Shown piece after piece: positions 58,136 to 64,000 of a stretch of 64,000 nt of DNA. Below the pieces are notes generated by a model. It was given only the letters and a program-made list of their open reading frames with translations. It was not told the DNA's origin and ran no database searches. The position numbers and the translations under genes were made by a program. The stretch lies in NCBI GenBank assembly GCA_036746315.1, contig DAIOEK010000010.1:1-64000 (forward strand). The letters run 5' to 3'. The stretch is from DAIOEK01 sp036746315 (GTDB lineage: Bacteria; Chloroflexota; Anaerolineae; Anaerolineales; Anaerolineaceae). The first letter of the stretch is position 1, and the number at the start of each line of letters is the position of its first letter.

Positions 58136-59557
58136 TTACTGGGTTGGCCAGGAGGCATCGATCTGATCAAGAGCGGTCTTGCGATCGATGGAGCCGCTGA
58201 CGTAATCGGTCATGTATTTCCAGAAGGTACCAGCACCAACAGCACCGGGCATGAGGTCGGAACCATCGAAGCGGAAGGTCGTGGCATTGCGGATGGTCTC
58301 AGCAACACCGCGGGTTACCGGATCTTTGTACCAATCCAGGTCGGCATCGTTGTGTGTCAGGATTGCTCCACCCTGTTCCACCCAAACCTTGAGGGATTCA
58401 CCAGTGGAGAAGTACTGAATGACGGCGCGTACTTCGGGGCGGTCATTGTACACGGCATAGATATCACCAGCGCCGAGCACGGGTTTGCCATATTCTTCCT
58501 TGATGGGGGGCAGATAGAAGAAGTCATAATCCACACCGGCAACTGCTTCCTTGGGGAAGAAGGAGGTAACAAAGTTACCCTGGCGGTTGAACCAGCACTT
58601 GGGCGGATTGTCGAACATGGGCAGGGGTGCATCACCGAACGAAATGGTCGGGATGGCAGCGCGTCCGCCATAAACGTAGGCGTCGTTGAACCAAATGGCG
58701 TCAATGTAGTCGAGGGCTTCGTTGACTTCGGGTGAATCAAATTTCAATTCGCCCTTTACCCATTTGTCGTAGTTCTCGGGCGTGGTAACGCGGAGCAGTA
58801 CATCTTCGATCCAGTCGGTCATGGTCCAACCGGTGGCTGCGCCGGATTCAATACCGATGCACCACGGGGTATCGCCATCAGCTGCGATCTGTGCGGTGAG
58901 AGCCATCATTTCATCCCAGGTGGTGGGGACGGTGTAACCGGCCTCATCAAAGGCTTTCTTGGGATAGAACACGAAGGACTTGCCATTGGCGCGAGCCCAA
59001 ACACCGGCTGCGATGGGGCCGTTGGGACCATCCATGGTAGCCAGATTACGCCACGCCTGCGAGTAGTTCTGTTCCAACCAGGCGGGGTTGATCAGGGTGT
59101 TCATATCAATGGCGTAGCCCTTGGCAACGGAAATTGCCAGCAGACCGGGCTGAGGGAAGTCGACGATGTCGGGGCGGTCGCCGCCATCCAGACGAATATT
59201 GATGGTGGCTTCGAATTCCTTGGAGCCTTCATATTGAATGTCGATACCGGTTTTCTCTTCGAAGCTCTTGATGGATTCTTCGAAAATCACGGCATCAGCA
59301 TCGGTGAAGGGACCGCTCATGGTAACAACCGTACCCTTGTACATGCCAGCATAGGCATTTGCCAGTTCCTGTCCCTGGGGCAGGGCTTCGGGCATGGCGG
59401 GTTCTGCAGGCGCGGCAGGTGCCTCTGTGGCAACCGGTGCCTCCGTCGCAACGGGTTCAGCAGGTGCGGCGGGCTCGGCAGTAGCTGCAGGGGCGCAGGC
59501 GACCAATACCATGGCTGCCAGCAGAACAATTGCAGTTAACTTCCACAACGATTTCAT
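58136..59557 (-). CDS. Carbohydrate ABC transporter substrate-binding lipoprotein
   Basis: A 473-residue family 1 binding protein. Signal peptide with lipobox VLVAC (Cys 21), an Ala/Pro/Glu-rich tether (about 22-55), then the periplasmic-binding fold with GTVVTMSGPFTDADAVIFEE, DIQYEGSKEFEATINIRLDGG and PDIVDFPQPGLLA, all typical of oligosaccharide binders. The ATG at 59557 follows GGAGG by five bases. It is the first structural gene after lacI. With TreS and amylosucrase downstream, trehalose, maltose or sucrose are the natural candidate ligands. Confidence 0.9.
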   Translation of the reverse strand: MKSLWKLTAIVLLAAMVLVACAPAATAEPAAPAEPVATEAPVATEAPAAPAEPAMPEALPQGQELANAYAGMYKGTVVTMSGPFTDADAVIFEESIKSFEEKTGIDIQYEGSKEFEATINIRLDGGDRPDIVDFPQPGLLAISVAKGYAIDMNTLINPAWLEQNYSQAWRNLATMDGPNGPIAAGVWARANGKSFVFYPKKAFDEAGYTVPTTWDEMMALTAQIAADGDTPWCIGIESGAATGWTMTDWIEDVLLRVTTPENYDKWVKGELKFDSPEVNEALDYIDAIWFNDAYVYGGRAAIPTISFGDAPLPMFDNPPKCWFNRQGNFVTSFFPKEAVAGVDYDFFYLPPIKEEYGKPVLGAGDIYAVYNDRPEVRAVIQYFSTGESLKVWVEQGGAILTHNDADLDWYKDPVTRGVAETIRNATTFRFDGSDLMPGAVGAGTFWKYMTDYVSGSIDRKTALDQIDASWPTQ

Positions 59558-59656
59558 ATCATCCTCCAAATTTGGTTTATGCCGATAGTTACATCATACA
59601 ACTTTCTGACAAAAAAACTATTCCTTAATCACCTCCTCCCTTTTTCGGGCTAAATA

Positions 59657-60649
59657 TCAAGCTGTCTCCCTTTCGATGATCTTCAGCGGGAGCTGTATAT
59701 GTTGTATGGATTGTGACGGATCCATCAAGCGGGAGATTAATAAGTTGGCGGCAATTTTCCCCGATTCATCCAGCGGTTGGTGTACCGTTGTCAGTCCGAA
59801 GTATTCTGCCATATCGATGTTGTCAAATCCGATGATTGCTAGGTCTTCGGGGACTTTTAACCCCATGACACGGGCTTCGCGAATCAATGCGATGGCTTGC
59901 AGGTCGGTTGCAGCAAAAATTGCCAGGGGGTTGCTATCCTGCGCGATCCAGTTGCGCAGCATCTGACCGGGGTCATAAACGTACTCATAGGTATGATCCT
60001 CATGAACTTGCAAGCCGGCTTCCTTAACTGCTTTCTGGAATCCCTGCATGCGCTTGACAATGGGGTCGACGCCGAATTCGGGATGTTCCTTTCCGCCGAT
60101 GAAAGCCAGCCGCCTGTGCCCCTTGTTGATCAGGTAATTGGCTGCCATGTAACCGCCGGTCGCATCGTCAATTTCCAGCGTGGAAAAATTCTGCTCAAAG
60201 AATTCGATCAAGACTGCTTCCATTCGATTTTCAATGAGCCGGTGAGATACGCTTTCATCAAATACCTGCGAGACGATGATCAAGCCATCCAGGGTCTTTC
60301 GGATGGGCAGTGTCTCGAGATAACTCTTTTCACGGGAGCGTGAATCGACCGGGTAAATGACCATTTCATAGTCATTTTTATTCAATACGGCGGCGATCCC
60401 ACGCAATCTTTGCACGAAGGATGGAACGGTGAAGAAGGGGATAATGACGCCGATCCGGCGTGTTTCCATCAATGCCCGTGCACGGGATTCCGCTTTGGGA
60501 ATGTATCCCAGCGCATCGATCGCTTGCATTACTGCGGCGCGGGTGGTTGCGTTTACTTTGAGGGGGTAATTTAATACGCGGGATACCGTGGCAATACTTA
60601 CGCCAGCTGCTTTTGCTACATCATAAATGGTGGGGTTAGGACTTGACAT
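59657..60649 (-). CDS. LacI-family transcriptional regulator
   Basis: A 330-residue repressor with an N-terminal helix-turn-helix (TIYDVAKAAGVSIATVSRVLN, residues 7-27) and hinge, then a sugar-binding core (IGVIIPFFTVPSFVQRLRGI, then DGLIIVSQ, AFIGGKEHPEFGVDP and FAATDLQAIALI). It lies directly upstream of the sugar transporter operon on the same strand and probably senses the transported sugar or a metabolite. Its own promoter carries a LacI-type dyad over the -10 and +1, so it should repress itself. Confidence 0.92.
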   Translation of the reverse strand: MSSPNPTIYDVAKAAGVSIATVSRVLNYPLKVNATTRAAVMQAIDALGYIPKAESRARALMETRRIGVIIPFFTVPSFVQRLRGIAAVLNKNDYEMVIYPVDSRSREKSYLETLPIRKTLDGLIIVSQVFDESVSHRLIENRMEAVLIEFFEQNFSTLEIDDATGGYMAANYLINKGHRRLAFIGGKEHPEFGVDPIVKRMQGFQKAVKEAGLQVHEDHTYEYVYDPGQMLRNWIAQDSNPLAIFAATDLQAIALIREARVMGLKVPEDLAIIGFDNIDMAEYFGLTTVHQPLDESGKIAANLLISRLMDPSQSIQHIQLPLKIIERETA

Positions 60650-60676
60650 TAGGTATCAAATTCTGTAACTTCTTTT

Positions 60677-60719
60677 ATGAAAGCACTTTCATTATAGGAA
60701 AAGCTGAGAGCAGAGTCAA
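60677..60719 (-). promoter_or_regulatory. lacI-family promoter with overlapping operator
   Basis: On the minus strand TTGACT (60719-60714), a 17-base spacer and perfect TATAAT (60696-60691), +1 near 60684. The perfect dyad ATGAAAG-CA-CTTTCAT (60677-60692) overlaps the -10 and the start, the classical place for LacI-family repression. Confidence 0.75.
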
Positions 60720-60784
60720 GTACTAATTCCTTAAAAAACCATCGATTCATGTAAATTCGCACGAAAGAGGCGGATTTAAAGAAA

Positions 60785-60807
60785 ATACCCCTCGCGGGAA
60801 GGGGTAT
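60785..60807 (-). terminator. Terminator of the unknown membrane protein gene
   Basis: ATACCCC (60785-60791) and GGGGTAT (60801-60807) with a 9-base loop. On the minus strand TTTTCTTT follows. Confidence 0.7.
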
Positions 60808-60832
60808 CAATCCTGTAGAGAACGGATGGGAG

Positions 60833-61456
60833 CTATATCCAGTGGAGGATGCCGGCGAACACGATCAGCATCAACGCGTTGACCGCGAACAATCCGCCGA
60901 TAAATCTTTTTTGTATGGCAGGTTTCCAGTCGTAGCAGTAGAAAGCCGCCAGAAAGAAGGGGATGTATACCGTGATGGTGACCGGGATGGCGCCCCACCA
61001 GGGATATACCCACACAAAAGCGGGTGTCTGCGCCAGAAAGATCTCGAGAAAACCGGCGAATGCCGCATTGCCCAATGCGAAAAGCAGGCGGTTGTTGACC
61101 CCCAGAATCTTTGCCTTCGGGTCGGCGGGCAGAAGTTTGCTCATCACCAATCCTGCGATGGAAAACATCAGGCTGAGTTCCACTCCCACACCCACCAGCA
61201 GCAGCCAGGCGGTTCCGGTGGGTACGGTCCACAACGCATGCCCGGAAAAATGCTGAATGAGTGCGTTCAGGATCTCATAGAACCAGTGCACCATGTAAAG
61301 CGCCAGACCGGCTGCCACACCTTTCCAATTTTTGGCGGCGATTTCATTGAAATAGACATACAAAACCAGCGCAAACAATGGCAGCACATACCACTGGAAC
61401 GTATCGCCGTTGCGTAAAATGGATAATGCCTGTGCGGTTGCCTCGGGATGGTTCAT
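60833..61456 (-). CDS. Integral membrane protein of unknown function
   Basis: A 207-residue protein with about six hydrophobic segments, aromatic-rich. FQWYVLPLFALVLYVYFNEIAAKNW, HWFYEILNALIQHFSGHALW and TPAFVWVYPWWGAIPVTITVYIPFFLA are the clearest. Several His, Glu and Trp residues lie within or beside the helices, so a catalytic or metal-binding role is possible, but I do not recognise the family. It is monocistronic, with its own terminator. Confidence 0.65.
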   Translation of the reverse strand: MNHPEATAQALSILRNGDTFQWYVLPLFALVLYVYFNEIAAKNWKGVAAGLALYMVHWFYEILNALIQHFSGHALWTVPTGTAWLLLVGVGVELSLMFSIAGLVMSKLLPADPKAKILGVNNRLLFALGNAAFAGFLEIFLAQTPAFVWVYPWWGAIPVTITVYIPFFLAAFYCYDWKPAIQKRFIGGLFAVNALMLIVFAGILHWI

Positions 61457-61599
61457 CGAAATTCCTCGCTTTGTTCAGAATGGATATGCGGCAATGGAGA
61501 CCGCCCCTGCCTCCAGATACGATTATGGCATGGATTTTATTTTCTGTATGTGAATTTCTGGATGCGGATATTGGAACACGGCGGAGATTGACCAGCCGA
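61457..61599. other. Short intergenic region
   Basis: No gene, promoter or hairpin stands out between the unknown membrane protein and AzlD. Confidence 0.4.
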
Positions 61600-61917
61600 T
61601 CATCCGAGGAAATATTGAAGCAGTAATAACGCCGCCATCCCAACCAGGATGGTGATCAGCGCGTTGCGGGTTCGCCAGGCGACCAGAGCCGCCAGGATGC
61701 CTGCCAGCAGGCGGGTGTTCGAAATACTGATGTATAACTGGCTGTCCTTGAAGAGGATCTCCTGTACCGCAATGACGGACAACACGGACGGCGGAACGTA
61801 ACGCAGCGCCCCTTGCAGCCAGCCGGGGATCTTGCGCTGCCCGAAAATGGCGATAAACGACAGGCGGGTCAGAAAGGTGATCAGCGCGCAGACGAGAATG
61901 ACTATCCAGATCGTCAT
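61600..61917 (-). CDS. azlD: AzlD family branched-chain amino acid exporter subunit
   Basis: A 105-residue protein with four helices. LICALITFLTRLSFIAIFGQ near the start and LRYVPPSVLSVIAVQEIL near residue 38 are family marks. With AzlC it exports branched-chain amino acids or analogues. Its ATG overlaps the azlC stop by four bases. Confidence 0.9.
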   Translation of the reverse strand: MTIWIVILVCALITFLTRLSFIAIFGQRKIPGWLQGALRYVPPSVLSVIAVQEILFKDSQLYISISNTRLLAGILAALVAWRTRNALITILVGMAALLLLQYFLG

Positions 61918-62624
61918 GCTTTTTTCTCCAGCAGAATGCCCACCAAGATGCCGATGAACGCCGCGGCCAGGATGCTTAATTTATAAGGAAGCGAAAAAAA
62001 GATCACTGCCATGATCCCGGCTGTGAGTGCGGCGCCAATACTCGCCCGGTCTTTCAGCAGCGGAACCGCCATGGCTATGAATGTTAAAGGAAGGGCAAAA
62101 TCGAGGGGAAGCGACGGGGGAATGACCTCTCCCAGGGATACCCCCACGAATGTACTGATCTGCCAGAAGACCCACATCCCCAGACCGGCACCCAAAAAGT
62201 ACCAGGCTTTGTGGGGGGCGTCCTCTTCCTGTTCGAAATTGGATATCGCCACCACGAAGGCTTCATCCGTCAGCAGAAAAGCGATGAGCGCTTTCCATCC
62301 GGCGGAGAGGCGCTGCACGTGGGACGCGATGGTGGCACTGTAAAGTGCATGCCGTAAATTGACCACCGCGATCGCCAGGATCATCACAATCGCCGGAACG
62401 CTGGCAGCCGCCATCTGTGCGATCATGAACTGCGCTGATCCGGCAAACAGAATGGCGGACATGCTCTGGGCTGCGGCGGCGGAGATGGCGCCTTTGATTG
62501 CCAGCGCGCCGTAGATGATGCCCAGCGGGAACGCCCCGATAATCAGCGGAATGACAGCCTTGAATCCCGCCAGGAATCTGGATCTTTTCGAATAAGCAGG
62601 GGTGGGGATGGCTGTATCAGTCAT
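61914..62624 (-). CDS. azlC: AzlC family branched-chain amino acid exporter subunit
   Basis: A 236-residue membrane protein. The first half includes LIIGAFPLGIIYGALAIKG, SAILFAGSAQFMIAQM and NLRHALYSA, the AzlC signature, and five to seven helices are visible. It pairs with the overlapping azlD. No regulator is near. Confidence 0.9.
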   Translation of the reverse strand: MTDTAIPTPAYSKRSRFLAGFKAVIPLIIGAFPLGIIYGALAIKGAISAAAAQSMSAILFAGSAQFMIAQMAAASVPAIVMILAIAVVNLRHALYSATIASHVQRLSAGWKALIAFLLTDEAFVVAISNFEQEEDAPHKAWYFLGAGLGMWVFWQISTFVGVSLGEVIPPSLPLDFALPLTFIAMAVPLLKDRASIGAALTAGIMAVIFFSLPYKLSILAAAFIGILVGILLEKKA

Positions 62625-62689
62625 GGGTAATGGGCTGGATTATATCAAACCCGCATCGAATCCGGGTGGATTGTCCTGAATAATGAAAA

Positions 62690-62713
62690 CGCCATGCAAA
62701 AGCATGGCGCTGG
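62690..62713 (-). terminator. Terminator of the corrinoid protein gene
   Basis: An 8-bp stem CGCCATGC (62690-62697) and GCATGGCG (62702-62709), loop AAAA on the plus strand; on the minus strand TTTT follows. Confidence 0.8.
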
Positions 62714-62728
62714 TTGTTTTGAGGTCGG

Positions 62729-63364
62729 TCAGCCCATCAGGGATTTTGCCAGTGTAACTGCCCGGCTGGCATCTTCGGAATAGCCGTCTGCACCGATCTT
62801 TTCGGCATAGCTGGCATTCACCGGCGCGCCGCCGATCATAATTTTGACCTTCTGGCGCACACCGGATTGGTTGAGCACTTCGATGGTGTCTTTCATGCGC
62901 GGCATGGTGGTCGTCAGCAGCGCTGACATGGCGATGATGTCGGGTTGTTTTTCACGGACGGCTTCCACAAACTTGTCGGGGGAAACATCTGCGCCCAGGT
63001 CGATCACTTCGAAGCCGGCGCCTTCCAGCATAATCGCCACCAGGTTCTTGCCTATGTCATGCAGATCGCCCTGCACGGTTCCGATGATGATCCGGCCTTT
63101 TGCCTGCACGTTGGATTTCATCAGCAGCGGCTGCAGGATCGCCAGCCCGGCTTTCATTGCCTTGGCGGAAATGAGCATTTCGGGGATGTAATATTCCCCT
63201 TCCTCGAACAGGCGCCCCACCTCGTTCATCGCCGGGATCAGACAATCGTTGAGGATGTTTCCCGCATCCATTCCGGCGTCCACCGCCGCCTGGACGTTCT
63301 CTTTCACGCTTGGGGCATCACCCTCCAATACCGCCTGGTGAATTGTAGCCAGTAATTTTTCCAT
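62729..63364 (-). CDS. Cobalamin (corrinoid)-binding methyl carrier protein
   Basis: A 211-residue protein like MtaC/MtbC-type corrinoid proteins. The N-terminal four-helix cap (1-85) has EGEYYIPEMLISAKAM; the Rossmann B12 domain has the ligand motif GDLHDIGKNLV (DxHxxG, His near 108), SALLTTTM and IGGAPVN near 178. It carries a methyl group on cobalt between methyltransferases. None is in the window. GAGGAGGAAAC precedes the ATG. An extended -10-like TGTTACAAT lies upstream on the minus strand. Confidence 0.9.
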   Translation of the reverse strand: MEKLLATIHQAVLEGDAPSVKENVQAAVDAGMDAGNILNDCLIPAMNEVGRLFEEGEYYIPEMLISAKAMKAGLAILQPLLMKSNVQAKGRIIIGTVQGDLHDIGKNLVAIMLEGAGFEVIDLGADVSPDKFVEAVREKQPDIIAMSALLTTTMPRMKDTIEVLNQSGVRQKVKIMIGGAPVNASYAEKIGADGYSEDASRAVTLAKSLMG

Positions 63365-63638
63365 GTTTCCTCCTCAATGACTTCCTGTTGTCCACAGCTG
63401 ATTAAGACAACGTTATCATATTGATATTGTAACACGCTGCGGGCAATCTGAAAATGACCTGATCCTGCGTTTGCGTCCCGTGAAAGGGGATGGATTTGGA
63501 TATATACTTAAATTCTTCATATCGTTGTATGGGGATTCGTTCTATATCCAAAGCTGGTGGGTGCGGATATACAACCTGGCTATTTTCTTTACGTATTATA
63601 TTAATGAAGTAAACGATTCAATCACAGGATGGGTTTAA
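63365..63638. other. Divergent intergenic region
   Basis: It holds the candidate corrinoid promoter near 63430 and an AT-rich approach to the plus-strand gene, with TATTATATTAATG around 63593-63605. I see no RNA gene. Confidence 0.4.
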
Positions 63639-64000
63639 ATGAACAAAGGAAGAGTATCGACTGCGATATTGTTAATTGGTGTGGGAATATGGTACCTGGC
63701 AATCGCCGTTTCTCCGCTGGTAAAAGCCATTGCCTACGGACCAACCACCTGGCCATTGCAGATCATCGGCCTGGGGATTCTGTTTTATCTGGCGGGAATT
63801 TTCGCGCTCAAGCCGGCGATGTTCATCCCCGGCACCATCATCGCAGGGATTGGCGGGCTGCTATATTACCAGAATCTCACCGGCGATTGGGATAGCTGGG
63901 CTTACGCTTGGGCACTGATCCCCGGCTTCGTGGGCGTGGGGCTGATCTTGTTTGGTGTTTTCAAGCGGAAAACGGGTGCAATGATCGGCGGACTGTGGAA
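63639..64000 (+). CDS. Multi-helix membrane protein, possibly DUF5668/LiaF-like (3' truncated)
   Basis: At least 120 residues before the window ends. Four hydrophobic segments are visible: STAILLIGVGIWYLAIAVSPL, LQIIGLGILFYLAGIFAL, MFIPGTIIAGIGGLLYY and WALIPGFVGVGLILFGVF. Repeated helical hairpins with aromatic residues between glycine-rich helices recall the DUF5668 (LiaF-type) membrane domain. GGATGGG lies before the ATG. The true length is unknown. Confidence 0.6.
   Translation, partial: MNKGRVSTAILLIGVGIWYLAIAVSPLVKAIAYGPTTWPLQIIGLGILFYLAGIFALKPAMFIPGTIIAGIGGLLYYQNLTGDWDSWAYAWALIPGFVGVGLILFGVFKRKTGAMIGGLW

Noticed and set aside
1..64000. Mobile elements, integrases or phage genes
   Set aside because: No transposase, integrase or phage structural gene was recognised; the only transfer-like region is the AT-rich Rhs end.

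Overview
The window looks like chromosomal DNA of a Chloroflexota bacterium, probably of the Anaerolineae. I infer this from the Thr-Pro-rich stalks on its lipoproteins, a DUF5679 zinc-ribbon protein, lipoprotein-anchored multihaem cytochromes with a Ccm system, and paired sugar-ABC/GH13 genes. No rRNA or marker gene fixes the assignment. Most of it is GC-rich and densely coded on both strands. The first 1.9 kb is clearly AT-richer and looks transferred.

Layout. 1-2.9 kb: 3' end of an Rhs-type polymorphic toxin with a zinc-metallopeptidase tip, an exported protein of unknown role, a decayed Rhs fragment and a degenerate Lgt-like membrane protein. 3.2-6.5 kb: NUDIX hydrolase, ECF sigma/anti-sigma pair, TerC, a 48-residue DUF5679 protein. 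6.6-9.3 kb: tRNA-Ser(CGA), a beta-CASP RNase and RNase D. 9.4-21.3 kb: lipoamide dehydrogenase, EamA transporter, DNA polymerase I, a large TPR protein, DnaA, an FAD oxidoreductase and a flippase-like protein. 21.4-32.5 kb: ABC-F protein, a second sigma/anti-sigma pair with a beta-propeller sensor, MFS exporter, a two-gene NAD synthetase, FtsK and an SH3-like lipoprotein.

32.5-43.5 kb is the respiratory core. A complete cytochrome c maturation operon (ccmE-F-H-G-I-like-dihaem cytochrome-A-B-C-D) is divergent from a decahaem lipoprotein cytochrome. The maturation genes would supply haem attachment for both the dihaem and decahaem proteins. 43.5-51 kb: an ABC-F gene behind an attenuator-like leader, two paralogous lipoproteins, GreA, an orphan amino-acid binding protein behind a structured leader or small RNA, RNase Z and a membrane protein. 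51-60.7 kb: a LysM protein, then a LacI-controlled sugar operon (binding protein, two permeases, trehalose synthase, amylosucrase). 60.8-64 kb: an unknown membrane protein, AzlCD, a corrinoid protein and a truncated membrane protein.

The least expected signals are in non-coding DNA: a promoter, rod-shaped RNA, terminator and 13-codon ORF upstream of the 48.5-kb binding protein; a six-codon leader plus terminator before the second ABC-F gene; several apparently leaderless promoters; and a structured block upstream of dnaA. I saw no CRISPR array, insertion sequence, rRNA or phage module.
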